From CAG-245 sp963621875 (GTDB lineage: Bacteria > Bacillota > Clostridia > TANB77 > CAG-508), in NCBI GenBank assembly GCA_963621875.1, contig CAVFFR010000002.1, forward strand, positions 1-64,000: a stretch of DNA of 64,000 nt, given 5' to 3'. Under the pieces are notes generated by a model. The model did no database searches. It worked only from the letters and a program-made list of their open reading frames with translations, and had not been told where the DNA came from. The translations under genes and the position numbers were made by a program. Below, piece by piece: positions 32,686-42,201 of this stretch. The stretch's first letter is position 1; every line of letters begins with the position of its first letter.

Positions 32686-34312
32686 ATTCTTCTATTTTTT
32701 TCTTTGCTGCTTTTAATAAACCAACAAATAATGGATGTGGTTTATCTGGTCTTGATTTTAATTCTGGATGAAATTGGGAAGCTATAAAGTACAGATGTTT
32801 TTTGAGTTCTATTATTTCTACTAGCTCTCCATCTGGTGATGTTCCAGAAAATGTCATTCCATTTTCTTCCATAATTTTTCTGTATTCGTTATTAAATTCA
32901 TATCTATGTCTATGTCTTTCTGATATTTCTTCTGTTTTATATAGTTTACTTGCTAAGCTAGATTTCTTTAGTATGCAAGGGTATTCCCCAAGTCGCATTG
33001 TTCCACCTTTTTTTGTTATGTTTTTCTGCGATTCCATTATATGTATTACTGGATTTTTTGTTTTTTCATCAAATTCTAGTGAGTTCGCATCTTTTATATT
33101 AAGTACATCTCTTGCAAATTCTACAACCGCCATTTGCATTCCTAAACAAATTCCCAAGAAAGGTATGTTGTTTTCTCTTGCATATTTTACTGTTTGTATT
33201 TTCCCTTCTATTCCTCTTCCTCCAAATCCGCCCGGAACTATTATTCCGTCTATCCCTTGAAGTTTCTCTTTTGCATTTTTGCTTGTGACTGTTTCGCAAT
33301 CAATAAACTTAATATCTGCTTTTACTCCATTTTCATAAGCTGCGTGTTTTATGCTTTCTACAACTGACAAATATGAGTCTTCTAATTTTACATATTTTCC
33401 AACTATTGCAATATTTGCTTTTCTCTTGTTTGAATTTTCATATTTTTCATCTATTTTCTTAAAATGTTCTATCATCTTTTGCCATTCCTCGTTTTTGGCT
33501 TTTATATTCTTTAATTTTAAATGTTTGCACACATCAACTGCTAATCCTTCATTTTCTAACATTAATGGCACTTCGTAAAGATTTTTAGCTGTCATATTCG
33601 CTATTACATTTTCTGGACGTACATTGCAAAATAGTGCAATTTTTTCTTTTATGTTTTCTGTTATTGGCATCTCTGTTCTACATACTAATATGTCTGGCTT
33701 TATTCCTATTGATTGTAATTCTTTTACTGAGTGTTGAGTTGGTTTTGATTTTAGTTCATTTGAACCTGATATATAAGGAAGTAATGTTACATGTATGTAT
33801 ATCACATCTTCTGGATTGTTTTCTATTCCAACTTGTCTGATTGCTTCTAAGAATGGTAAGCTCTCTATATCTCCTACTGTTCCACCTATCTCTGTTATTA
33901 TAATGTCAGCTCCTGTCTTTGCTAATGAGTATACTTTGTCTTTTATTGCATTTGTTATATGAGGAATTACTTGCACTGTTTTCCCTAAATAATCCCCCCT
34001 TCTTTCTTTTTCTAGCACTTCTTGATATATTTTGCCTGTTGATACACTACAATTTTTATTTAAATTAACATCTGTAAATCTTTCATAATGACCTAGATCT
34101 AAGTCTGTTTCAGCTCCGTCGTCAGTTACGAAAACTTCTCCATGTTCGTATGGGCTCATTGTTCCTGGATCTACATTTATATAAGGATCAAACTTTTGGT
34201 TTGCTACTTTATATCCTCTATTTTTTAATAGTCTTCCTACTGATGCTGCTGTTATTCCTTTCCCTAGTCCTGATACTACTCCCCCTGTTACAAATATGTA
34301 CTTTGTGTTCAT
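32684..34312 (-). CDS. pyrG: CTP synthase
   Basis: The 542-residue enzyme is full length. The N-terminal synthetase domain has KYIFVTGGVVSGLGKGI, TMSPYEHGEVFVTDDGAETD and the IIEIGGTVGDIES-type loop. The C-terminal glutaminase domain has GGFGGRG, PFLGICLGMQ (nucleophile Cys) and QFHPELKSRP (His-x-Glu). It makes CTP from UTP, ATP and glutamine. It is transcribed alone, with GGAGG before its ATG. Confidence 0.98.
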   Translation of the reverse strand: MNTKYIFVTGGVVSGLGKGITAASVGRLLKNRGYKVANQKFDPYINVDPGTMSPYEHGEVFVTDDGAETDLDLGHYERFTDVNLNKNCSVSTGKIYQEVLEKERRGDYLGKTVQVIPHITNAIKDKVYSLAKTGADIIITEIGGTVGDIESLPFLEAIRQVGIENNPEDVIYIHVTLLPYISGSNELKSKPTQHSVKELQSIGIKPDILVCRTEMPITENIKEKIALFCNVRPENVIANMTAKNLYEVPLMLENEGLAVDVCKHLKLKNIKAKNEEWQKMIEHFKKIDEKYENSNKRKANIAIVGKYVKLEDSYLSVVESIKHAAYENGVKADIKFIDCETVTSKNAKEKLQGIDGIIVPGGFGGRGIEGKIQTVKYARENNIPFLGICLGMQMAVVEFARDVLNIKDANSLEFDEKTKNPVIHIMESQKNITKKGGTMRLGEYPCILKKSSLASKLYKTEEISERHRHRYEFNNEYRKIMEENGMTFSGTSPDGELVEIIELKKHLYFIASQFHPELKSRPDKPHPLFVGLLKAAKKKIEE

Positions 34313-34346
34313 CTCTCATTCCCTCCTTATATATATAAAACAAAAA

Positions 34347-34390
34347 AATAGGCTAAGTTCCCTAAAAAAAGGGTTTTTTTTTAGCCTATT
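34347..34390 (-). terminator. Terminator between the 34447 gene and pyrG
   Basis: The outer stem AATAGGCTAA/TTAGCCTATT encloses an inner CCCT/AGGG stem with A/T runs. On the minus strand it is followed by seven T. Confidence 0.8.
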
Positions 34391-34446
34391 TCTATTAACT
34401 ATAATTTATTTTAGCAAATTTTGTTTCGTTTTTCAAGTACTTTTTA

Positions 34447-35718
34447 TTATTTCCACTTAAAACTATTTGCTGTAGATATTACATCTTTCTCTAATATCTG
34501 TTCATCATTTAAATTAAAGCTATCCCCTGTAATTATTGCAAGTTTGCCATCTGAGTAAATGTAATAGTAACAACATATTTCTTCTGGGTATTGATTATAT
34601 TTTAATTTAACCTTTACTGCGTCATATCCATTTGATGTTTGTACTTTTTCAACAGAATATTCTTCTGGTTGTAGTTTTTCTTTTATATATGTTTCTAATT
34701 CCGTTTTTAATTCATCTATTGATGTCTCATTTCCACTTTTTGAGTATGTTAAGTTTAACATTGCTGGATACTGAGAATAATCTATTGTATTTGTTGCTTC
34801 TTGGTTATCCTCTTTAACAGTTGGAGCACTTATGCTTTTATAAAACACCCATCCTGTTTCTTCACTGTATTCTTGATATGCAACCCAACCTTGTGGTGTT
34901 TGAAAACTTAAGTCTGTATTTCCTGTCAGGCTTGAGTCTTCTGTTGAGCTATTTTGAAAAGTAAGTGAAAATGCTAGTACTACTAATATTATAGTAGCAA
35001 TTATGAACCATACATTGACTTTGTGTTTCTGTTTTTTATCTTGGTCTTCTACACTATAATAGTATTTGCCTTTAACTTTTTTTACAATTCCTGAATTTTT
35101 CAGAAAGCTAAAATATATTCTACCACTTTGACCTTCTGTTTCGGCTAATACTTCCTCTTTTGTCATTGTGTTTTCTTTATTTGTTGCATTGTATTTTTCA
35201 AATATAGGTTTTATTACTTCTATTGCATCATTTTTTAACTTTTGTTGTTCCTCTTTATTTGAAAAATCTAATGTTATATTTTCTGAATCTGCCAATAACT
35301 GTTTCTTTATAGAACTTGTTACAACACTTGCTCCTAATATTGTAAATATTACAGATATGATATAATCTCTTATTATAGCACTAATCCACTCCGAATTTTG
35401 ATACAATGTTTTTAGATTTTCCATACTTACATAGTATCCATTGTGTTTAAGTAATAATACTGGTATAACTGCAAATGTTATTATTGTTACAACTAAAATA
35501 GATATTATCATTATTATCATAGGTAACTTTGTATCCATTTTACCTTTGCACAATTTGTAACCATAAAAAGCCCCTGCTCCTATTATTACAGCTAATAAAG
35601 ACAATATCATATTTCCATATACATACATTATTACCCACGGAATTGATGCTATTGCTCCACCTAATATTGCCCCCAAAGTTCCCATTATATAACTTGTTTT
35701 TTTATTGTTTTCTTCCAT
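34447..35718 (-). CDS. Multi-spanning membrane protein with C-terminal extracytoplasmic domain
   Basis: The protein has 423 residues from the ATG at 35718 (site AAAGGAAA). Four predicted membrane helices in the first 150 residues are followed by a cytoplasmic region with a winged-helix-like segment (TKEEVLAETEGQSGRIYFSFLKNSGIVKKVKGKYYY), a further helix at about 265-285, and an outer domain (LSFQTPQGWVAYQEYSEETGWVF) that resembles secreted lipoprotein-type folds. I do not recognise the whole architecture. It is a single gene between two terminators. Confidence 0.65.
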   Translation of the reverse strand: MEENNKKTSYIMGTLGAILGGAIASIPWVIMYVYGNMILSLLAVIIGAGAFYGYKLCKGKMDTKLPMIIMIISILVVTIITFAVIPVLLLKHNGYYVSMENLKTLYQNSEWISAIIRDYIISVIFTILGASVVTSSIKKQLLADSENITLDFSNKEEQQKLKNDAIEVIKPIFEKYNATNKENTMTKEEVLAETEGQSGRIYFSFLKNSGIVKKVKGKYYYSVEDQDKKQKHKVNVWFIIATIILVVLAFSLTFQNSSTEDSSLTGNTDLSFQTPQGWVAYQEYSEETGWVFYKSISAPTVKEDNQEATNTIDYSQYPAMLNLTYSKSGNETSIDELKTELETYIKEKLQPEEYSVEKVQTSNGYDAVKVKLKYNQYPEEICCYYYIYSDGKLAIITGDSFNLNDEQILEKDVISTANSFKWK

Positions 35719-35859
35719 TTTATTTCCTTTCATTTTATTGTTTATTTTTATGTGTTTAATATAACATATTTTGAAGTGTTTTTGCAATAATTATTTATTT
35801 TTTCATTAAAATAAAAGGCTATATTGAGAAATTTACTTCAAATACAACCTTTTGTATAT

Positions 35860-36246
35860 TTATTGTTTTTTTATTTTTGGTTTTGCTATTAGTGAAGCAA
35901 TATATCCAAAGAATATTGCTGCTGCAATTCCTCCTGCTGATGCTTCTACTCCTCCTGTGAAAGCTCCTAATAATCCACTTTCTTTTACCGCTTCTATGCT
36001 ACCTTTTGCAAGATTTGCTCCAAATCCAGTAAGCGGAACTGTTGCTCCTGCTCCTGCGAAATCTATTAAACACTTATACACACCTAATCCACCAAGTATT
36101 ACTCCTGTTGTTACAAATATTACTAATATTTTTGCTGGAGTCAATTTTGTTTTATCTAATAGTACTTGGCCTATTATACAAATTAATCCTCCTACAACAA
36201 AACATTTTAATAATTGCATCCAATCAATGCTTTGTATAAAACTCAT
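35860..36246 (-). CDS. spoVAE: SpoVAE (SpoVAEB) spore membrane channel protein
   Basis: The 128-residue protein has three to four membrane helices, the VGGLICIIGQVLLDKTKLTPAKILV start and the AGAGATVPLTGFGANLAKG core typical of SpoVAE. It forms part of the SpoVA channel in the spore inner membrane that takes up dipicolinic acid during sporulation and releases it at germination. It is the last gene of spoVAC-spoVAD-spoVAE, 19 bases after spoVAD. Confidence 0.93.
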   Translation of the reverse strand: MSFIQSIDWMQLLKCFVVGGLICIIGQVLLDKTKLTPAKILVIFVTTGVILGGLGVYKCLIDFAGAGATVPLTGFGANLAKGSIEAVKESGLLGAFTGGVEASAGGIAAAIFFGYIASLIAKPKIKKQ

Positions 36247-36265
36247 AAATTTTAATCTCCTAACT

Positions 36266-37270
36266 TTAAATTTCTATGGATATTGCGTGCGCAATTCCTG
36301 GTATTGTTTCGCCTTGTTGCATACTTGTTGAATTCATTAATGCTCCTGTTGCAATTAGTAATATTTTCTTCATTTTCTTCTCTTTTAATTGTTTATAAAA
36401 ATATCCCGAAAATATTGTTGCTATACAAGCACATCCACTTCCCCCTGAGTGTGTATCCTGCTTTTGCTTATCAAACATTAATACTCCGCAATCATCATAA
36501 TTTGCATTTATATTATAGCCTTTTGTTTGAGCCATCTCTTGTAATATTTCTTTTCCTATATATCCTAAATCTCCTGTTATTATTGCATCATAATAGCTTG
36601 GTTTTCTTCCTGTATCTTGCAAATGTGTAACTAGGGTATCCAATGCAGCAGGTGCCATTGCTGCTCCCATATTATTTGCGTCTTTTATTCCCATATCAAC
36701 TATTTTTCCTGGTGTGATATTTGTTATATATGGTCCTTCTCCTGTGCTTGATAAAACTACAGCCCCTGCTCCTGTTACTGTCCACTGTGCTGTTGGAGTT
36801 CTCTGTGTTCCTAACTCTAATGGGAATCTAAATTGTTTTTCTGCACTACAAAAGTGACTTGATGTAGCACATATTACATTATTTGCTCCTCCACCTTCTA
36901 AAAATACTGAACCCAAACACATACTTTCCACAAATGTTGAACAAGCTCCAAATACTCCAAAATATGGAATGTTAGTATCTCTTAATCCGAAGTCACTTGA
37001 TATACATTGATTTAATAAATCTCCTGCAAAGCAATAGTCTATATCTGTATTTGATAGATTTGCTCTTGCTATTGCTAAATTTACTGTCTCTTTTATTATT
37101 TTGCTTTCTGCTTTTTCCCAAGATTTTTCTCCCCAGAACTCATCTTCTAAGCATTTGTCAAAATATTTTGCCATTGGTCCTTCTGCTTCCTTAGGACCAA
37201 CTATTGATGCTGTTCCTATAATAACTGGTGGAGAATCAAAACTTATTGTTTGTTTACCTATTTTTTTCAA
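36266..37270 (-). CDS. spoVAD: SpoVAD, dipicolinic-acid-binding protein
   Basis: The 334-residue protein has a thiolase-like fold. Motifs are GKQTISFDSPPVIIGTASI at the start, GPMAKYFDKCLEDEFWGEKSW, GVFGACSTFVESM and SGGSGCACIATIFSG. SpoVAD sits on the outer face of the spore inner membrane and binds Ca-DPA. Length is normal. It starts 16 bases after the spoVAC stop, with GGAGG before the ATG. Confidence 0.95.
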   Translation of the reverse strand: MKKIGKQTISFDSPPVIIGTASIVGPKEAEGPMAKYFDKCLEDEFWGEKSWEKAESKIIKETVNLAIARANLSNTDIDYCFAGDLLNQCISSDFGLRDTNIPYFGVFGACSTFVESMCLGSVFLEGGGANNVICATSSHFCSAEKQFRFPLELGTQRTPTAQWTVTGAGAVVLSSTGEGPYITNITPGKIVDMGIKDANNMGAAMAPAALDTLVTHLQDTGRKPSYYDAIITGDLGYIGKEILQEMAQTKGYNINANYDDCGVLMFDKQKQDTHSGGSGCACIATIFSGYFYKQLKEKKMKKILLIATGALMNSTSMQQGETIPGIAHAISIEI

Positions 37271-37286
37271 AGTGTTTCCCTCCTAT

Positions 37287-37727
37287 TTAGAATAATGTTG
37301 CAATTATTCCTATGATTACTGATGTTGATATTCCGAATACTAATACAGGTCCTGCTACTGTGAACATTTTGCCACCAACCCCCATAACATAACCTTCTGA
37401 TTTATACTCTATAGCTGGTGATACTATTGAATTTGCAAATCCTGTAATTGGAACAAGTGAACCTGCTCCTGCAAATTTGCCTATTCTATTGAATATATTT
37501 AGACCTGTTAATATTGCTGATAGTGCTATTAGAGCTATTGATGCTACTGTTGATGCTGATGTATTATCCATTCCTCTGTACATACAATAATCTATTATAA
37601 TTTGTCCTATAGTGCAGATTAAACCTCCTACCCAAAAAGCATTAAAACAGTTTTTTATTATTGGAGAATTAGGTGACTTTTTATCTACATAGTCACTATA
37701 TTGTTTTTGAGTTTGTATTTGCTCCAT
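37287..37727 (-). CDS. spoVAC: SpoVAC spore membrane channel protein
   Basis: The 146-residue protein has four membrane helices. KSPNSPIIKNCFNAFWVGGLICTIGQ and FAGAGSLVPITGFANSIVSPAIEYKSEG are characteristic. SpoVAC is the mechanosensitive pore subunit for DPA movement. It starts nine bases after the dodecin-like gene stop, with AGGAGG before its ATG. Confidence 0.94.
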   Translation of the reverse strand: MEQIQTQKQYSDYVDKKSPNSPIIKNCFNAFWVGGLICTIGQIIIDYCMYRGMDNTSASTVASIALIALSAILTGLNIFNRIGKFAGAGSLVPITGFANSIVSPAIEYKSEGYVMGVGGKMFTVAGPVLVFGISTSVIIGIIATLF

Positions 37728-37736
37728 AATTACCTC

Positions 37737-37943
37737 CTAGTTTCTGTCTCTATCTATCATAAATGTTAAATCTAAATCCACATAATATTCACTTATTTTA
37801 TCTCCATTTATTTTAGCCTTTTGTTCTATAATTTTTACTCCTGTCAGATAATCTAATGTTTTTGACGCTTCTGCAATTGTTTTTACTATTGCATCTTTCC
37901 AAGATACTTTTGATGTACCTGTTATCATTAAGTGTTTTTCCAT
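37737..37943 (-). CDS. Dodecin-like flavin-binding protein
   Basis: The 68 residues match the dodecin fold in length and pattern: ITGTSKVSWKDAIVKTIAEASKT (strand-helix with the conserved Ser-Trp), then LDYLTGVKIIEQKAKINGDKISEYYVDLDLTFMI. Dodecins form 12-mers that store or buffer flavins. It is first in the spoVA operon here, with GGAGG before its ATG, so it may be made in the forespore and packed into spores (inference). Confidence 0.78.
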   Translation of the reverse strand: MEKHLMITGTSKVSWKDAIVKTIAEASKTLDYLTGVKIIEQKAKINGDKISEYYVDLDLTFMIDRDRN

Positions 37944-37974
37944 TTAAAATAACCTCCATTTTATTTGCTAAAAA

Positions 37975-38004
37975 TATCTTTTCCTTTTTTAGATAAATTA
38001 TGCA
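37975..38004 (-). promoter_or_regulatory. Candidate forespore promoter (sigma-F/sigma-G-like) of the spoVA operon
   Basis: TGCATA (37999-38004), a 14-base spacer and GGAAAAGATA (37975-37984) loosely fit forespore sigma elements. Expected from the genes, weak as sequence evidence. Confidence 0.3.
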
Positions 38005-38020
38005 AAATTTTTAAACATAA

Positions 38021-38047
38021 AAAAACAACTTCATTTCTGAAGTCGTT
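38021..38047 (-). terminator. Terminator after the CmpB-like gene
   Basis: The stem AACGACTTCA/TGAAGTTGTT is followed by seven T on the minus strand. It abuts the stop codon and ends the long pilus operon. Confidence 0.8.
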
Positions 38048-38929
38048 TTATTTTAGTCTAAATGTATTACTTATTTTAAAGTAGTATGGTTGAATATTTG
38101 TTAATATATCTTTTACCCAAATGATGTTTCCATCATCGTCTTTGTATTTAATATTTGGAAATGTTCTTAATATCTTCTCATCTGAGAACATCGTGTTTGA
38201 CAATTTTTGTATAACTTTGTTGTCTAAAACTTCTTGGCTTACCATTAAATACTTTTCTTCTTTTAAATTTAGATTATATGTATTTGTAAATCTTGTATAA
38301 AATACTTGAAGTCCAAAAGCTGTTATTAATAGATCTAGCATAAGAAGTATTGTTCCCGCAATTGTAGTTATTCCAAATAGTTTCGCTGGTATTTTGTCAA
38401 TAAATCTTTCTATGTATGGATTTATTAGCCTTATTAGCACAAGTGCTAGTAGCCCCCAGAATATTGTAAATAACAAACATATTCTGCCATTTATATCAAA
38501 TGGCATATTTGAATAATCCCACCATTTTATATGGAATATCATTTCTCCAACCCAACTGATAATATATTCTACAATTGAGCCTTCAACAGCTCCTGCTAAG
38601 AATAATGTCCAATTTCTTTTTTTAAATTTTTGAAGTCCTGGTATCATTACAGCCGCACCTAATCCATAAATGCAACAAAACGGCCCATATAAGCAACTTT
38701 GTCTACTTTCTACTACTCCTTTTGTTAGCATTCCGAATATTGTTTCTATTATGAATCCTAAGAAGCTATAAATTATAAAATATGCTAAGATTCTTTTGAA
38801 TGTTATTTTTACAATTGGATCTTCTACTACTATTCTACTTTGTATTTTTTCTTTTTTCTTTTGCAGGTTTTCTTTTATTTTTATTTTTTCATCTTCTATT
38901 TTAGCTTCATCTATCATACCATTCTCCAT
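38048..38929 (-). CDS. CmpB-family (ABC_trans_CmpB) membrane protein
   Basis: The 293-residue protein has a charged, coiled N-terminus (about 30 residues) and five to six membrane helices. The signatures YFIIYSFLGFIIETIFGM and RQSCLYGPFCCIYGLGA, plus WWDYSNMPFDINGRICL, define this family of putative permeases of unknown substrate. It begins two bases past the stop of the TadE/G-like gene, so it is part of the same transcript. Its link to the pilus system is by position only. Confidence 0.75.
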   Translation of the reverse strand: MENGMIDEAKIEDEKIKIKENLQKKKEKIQSRIVVEDPIVKITFKRILAYFIIYSFLGFIIETIFGMLTKGVVESRQSCLYGPFCCIYGLGAAVMIPGLQKFKKRNWTLFLAGAVEGSIVEYIISWVGEMIFHIKWWDYSNMPFDINGRICLLFTIFWGLLALVLIRLINPYIERFIDKIPAKLFGITTIAGTILLMLDLLITAFGLQVFYTRFTNTYNLNLKEEKYLMVSQEVLDNKVIQKLSNTMFSDEKILRTFPNIKYKDDDGNIIWVKDILTNIQPYYFKISNTFRLK

Positions 38930-38931
38930 TA

Positions 38932-40722
38932 TTAGTAATTTTCAAAATATCCATTTACTAGGTATAAGTCATATCTTGCTCTTGCAAGTGCTGTTAAATA
39001 ATATTTTTGCAAATTTATGCCATTTAGATTTGTAATGTCTACATCGTTGCCATTTTTATCTTTTATTGCACCATATGAATCGCCATAGTCATCTGTAGTT
39101 CTTCCAAATTTGTCTATTACTTGCCCTTTTATTATATCATCACTTGTATATGCGTTTGATGCAGTGACTATACAGTCATAGCAAGCTTCATATGGTTGTG
39201 GATAATAGTATGCATATTTTCCTTCATCAGCACTAACTCCATAAGCACTCAATAATTGTGAAAGTGCGTTTACATCTTCACCTGTTAAAGATACTGTTCT
39301 TCTTTTAAAGTCAATTGCAGAATATGCACCATCTATAGTTAAGGTTCCGTCATTTAGTCCAGTTATCAAAGTTCTACAACCTGGTTGGTGATATTCCTTA
39401 TTACCAACTGCATCTTTTGATATAATATATATAGAATTATTATTTACACATTCTTTATTTGTATTATTTGTTACAACACAATAATTATTATATAACTTGC
39501 TACCAATTGGTAAGCCTTGCATAAATACGACTTCACATATATTATTTTCTATATTCTCCCAATCTTGCTCGGTTAATTTTGGCATTGAGAATGCTATACC
39601 AGCCAAACTAGAATGTTGTGAATATGTATTCATTGCTCTTACTAGGTTTGTTTCTATTGTGTATCTTATTACATTCACTCTTTGTTCATTAAATGTAGAA
39701 CTTGAAAGCATTGGATTTTCGTTTGAAGTATCAAATATTTTTTTGTCTTCTAAATCACTTTGAAATGTTGTTATTTTTTGTCCACTTTCATCCACTGCAT
39801 CACTTTGTTTTATATTCTTTAGTTTCTCATTTACCCACTTTGTAAAAGTTGCTGCCTCTTTATAATATTTTACTGCACTTGTTGTTATCTGATAATTATC
39901 ATCTAAATCTTGTATAGTTATAGCAGATGTTATATAGTCTTTTTTATATTGACTACTATATTTAAAGTATTTTTCGTCTCTATTTCCATTCCAATCTTTT
40001 TCTTTATAAATTTTCTGATTGTTATATATAACATATTCATATGTATCTTTTGTAGCATTTGAATCATCATCTAGTATAATTATTTGTTCTTCTAACTTTT
40101 CTTCTCCATTCACATAATCCAACACTTTTCCATTATCATCAATGTCTTTAGCTTCTTTCAAAGATATTAGATGTCCTGTCTTTGTAACATATTCTCCATC
40201 TACTTTTCCTATTATAGTTATTGTATTATCAAGCGTATAATTTACAACAAAATCATATCTATCGCCCTCTCCAACTTTATATCTACAAGAGTATGCAATA
40301 AAAGGTTTTAAACCATAATTATATCCTTGACTAGCTGGATCCGTATCTTGAGGATTATAATTGTAATTGTTAGAGTATATATAATATCCATCATATAAAG
40401 TAAACAATATTGCAGGAGTATAAGATTTTAAATCTTCTTTTGTATAGCCTTTTACTTCTAAATTTGTTGATAGCGATGTATAAAACACATTAATTGCTGC
40501 CTCTATATCCCTTATTTTAGAGTTTGCTATATCAGAAAGATCATTGTTTTGTGTATTTAATTGAAATGCTTTCATAGAATCATGTGTTGCATTAATTAAG
40601 TTTGCATTATATGCTGCTTGTAACTCTATTGTCTTCATATGCATACTTATATAATTTGATAATACCAATGATATTGGTACTATTATTATAACAAAAATTA
40701 TTGCTATATGTTGTAATTTCAT
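38932..40722 (-). CDS. Large TadE/TadG-like single-TM protein
   Basis: In this 596-residue protein, residues 4-27 form one membrane helix at the very N-terminus. Next is a helical segment (MKTIELQAAYNANLINATHDSMKAF) of the type seen in pseudopilins, and then a large extracytoplasmic region with several Tyr-rich, beta-strand segments (YTPAILFTLYDGYYIYSNN, CRYKVGEGDRYDFVVNYTLDN). It lacks a prepilin cleavage site. As the last big gene of the Tad-like operon it may be a tip adhesin or minor pilin. The family is not recognised beyond this. Confidence 0.6.
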   Translation of the reverse strand: MKLQHIAIIFVIIIVPISLVLSNYISMHMKTIELQAAYNANLINATHDSMKAFQLNTQNNDLSDIANSKIRDIEAAINVFYTSLSTNLEVKGYTKEDLKSYTPAILFTLYDGYYIYSNNYNYNPQDTDPASQGYNYGLKPFIAYSCRYKVGEGDRYDFVVNYTLDNTITIIGKVDGEYVTKTGHLISLKEAKDIDDNGKVLDYVNGEEKLEEQIIILDDDSNATKDTYEYVIYNNQKIYKEKDWNGNRDEKYFKYSSQYKKDYITSAITIQDLDDNYQITTSAVKYYKEAATFTKWVNEKLKNIKQSDAVDESGQKITTFQSDLEDKKIFDTSNENPMLSSSTFNEQRVNVIRYTIETNLVRAMNTYSQHSSLAGIAFSMPKLTEQDWENIENNICEVVFMQGLPIGSKLYNNYCVVTNNTNKECVNNNSIYIISKDAVGNKEYHQPGCRTLITGLNDGTLTIDGAYSAIDFKRRTVSLTGEDVNALSQLLSAYGVSADEGKYAYYYPQPYEACYDCIVTASNAYTSDDIIKGQVIDKFGRTTDDYGDSYGAIKDKNGNDVDITNLNGINLQKYYLTALARARYDLYLVNGYFENY

Positions 40723-40745
40723 ATTATTTACCTTTCTATCTAAAT

Positions 40746-40787
40746 AACAGCTTTTGGACTCTTATATTTTACAGTCCTAAAGCTGTT
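40746..40787 (-). promoter_or_regulatory. Intra-operon hairpin (mRNA stabiliser or attenuator)
   Basis: The stem AACAGCTTTAGGACT/AGTCCAAAAGCTGTT (one mismatch) has a 12-base loop and no T-run after it. It lies between the pilin genes and the large TadE/G-like gene. Confidence 0.5.
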
Positions 40788-40802
40788 ACAATTATACATT
40801 AT

Positions 40803-41339
40803 CTATTTTGTACCATTTACAGTAACAATTCCTGCATATTGTACAGCAATTTGATATGTGTCATTTCCCGCTATTCTATAAAAGAAGTTTCTTAGTGTTT
40901 GTGCTATTGTAGTATTTGTATTTTTAACTGTTACAGATACTCTATCTCCTTCTTTTAGCGATAGTCTGTGTGTTGTATTGTTTGTATTATTTAATAGGTC
41001 TTCTAATTGACTTGTATATAGAGTATAATAAATATTTTCACCTATTTTTGTTTTTTCTGCATTAGTTGTTTTTACTCCAATATTTTCGTCCATTACTTGA
41101 ACCATCATTTCTACATCAAAGGAGTTACCTGTTGATGTTATAGTTTGAATGTATTTATCAAAATCATCTAATGTTAGTTGTCCTGTTGTCCTAACTTTGT
41201 CAACAAAATCAGTAGTAGCTGTTTGCACTGTTAGTTGCGAAATAGTATCTGATTTTTCTGATACAGACATCAAAGGAAAAACAAACATTAGTATTGCAGC
41301 TAAAAATATAGCTATTATTGTTACAAAACTATCTCCCAT
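40803..41339 (-). CDS. TadE/TadG-like pseudopilin
   Basis: The 178-residue protein starts MGDSFVTIIAIFLAAILMFVF: a four-residue lead, then a membrane helix. An amphipathic helix (TVQTATTDFVDKVRTTGQLT) and a mixed alpha/beta outer domain (HRLSLKEGDRVSVTVKNTNT) follow. There is no cleavable leader. It belongs to the pilin block of the Tad-like operon. Confidence 0.6.
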   Translation of the reverse strand: MGDSFVTIIAIFLAAILMFVFPLMSVSEKSDTISQLTVQTATTDFVDKVRTTGQLTLDDFDKYIQTITSTGNSFDVEMMVQVMDENIGVKTTNAEKTKIGENIYYTLYTSQLEDLLNNTNNTTHRLSLKEGDRVSVTVKNTNTTIAQTLRNFFYRIAGNDTYQIAVQYAGIVTVNGTK

Positions 41340-41389
41340 TTTTGTTTCCTTTCTATTTATATAATATTTGCTGTTCTATTTTGTTAGTT

Positions 41390-42178
41390 TTATTCTCCTT
41401 CTTCTTCTGGTAATAAAACATATGTAATTATTTTTTTAGTAGTTGTTTTATTTCCTGTAATTCCTTCGTTTTCATCAGTTTCGCCTTCATCTTCATCCGT
41501 TTTATCATTAGCTACTTCTCCAACTATCTCTACAAATTTTCGTTTTTTAAACCTTTCTAATAGTCCAACACTGCTATAATCTATATATTTGACTGCATCT
41601 GCTACTTCATCTTCAGCAGTATATTGTGGTTTTAAATATAATCCACCTGATATTATAGCATCTAAATGATTTTTTATATCAGCAGTCCAACATTCTCCTC
41701 TTTTAATTTCTTCATCTATATCAAAAGAGCATATTTTTTTGCTTTTTCCTGTATTATTAAAATCATTTGTATAGCTCTGACTCCAATCAATTGTAGGATC
41801 CGTAGTTGTTTCGTATATTTCAATAGGATCTCCGACTTCAACTTCGATTAATGTTACTGAATCTCCATTTTCATCAGTAATTGTTTCTCCTTCTTTTATT
41901 GAACCATCTCTAAATGTTACTTTGTATCTTTCTTTACTATATTTATATAAAGTAGGAATTATTGTTTCAATTCCTACTATTCTATTTCCTAATGCATCAT
42001 TATTAGTACTTATACTATAATAATCATAATATTCATAGTATTCTGTTGGATCAGATAGTTTAAGCATCAACTCTGAGGTTTGCCTTGCCTGCGAAAATAC
42101 ATAAATTGTAAGACTTAAAGCTAATACTAACATCATAACCGCAAATGCTAACATTAAAGCTTCTACTGCATTTTCCAT
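41390..42178 (-). CDS. Leaderless pilin-like protein (MENA family), large variant
   Basis: The 262-residue protein starts MENAVEALMLAFAVMMLVLAL, the shared short head plus membrane helix of the four MENA proteins in this operon. After the helix, ARQTSELMLKLSDPTEYYEY and the NRIVGIETIIPTLYKYSKERYKVTF segment match the position of the conserved G-[ST]-[DE]-[AIVL]-[ILV] core of the smaller paralogues. The outer domain is acidic, with a Glu/Asp-rich tail (DEDEGETDENEG). It is probably a pilus subunit. Confidence 0.65.
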   Translation of the reverse strand: MENAVEALMLAFAVMMLVLALSLTIYVFSQARQTSELMLKLSDPTEYYEYYDYYSISTNNDALGNRIVGIETIIPTLYKYSKERYKVTFRDGSIKEGETITDENGDSVTLIEVEVGDPIEIYETTTDPTIDWSQSYTNDFNNTGKSKKICSFDIDEEIKRGECWTADIKNHLDAIISGGLYLKPQYTAEDEVADAVKYIDYSSVGLLERFKKRKFVEIVGEVANDKTDEDEGETDENEGITGNKTTTKKIITYVLLPEEEGE

Positions 42179-42201
42179 ATTTTACATTCCTTTTAATTTT
42201 A

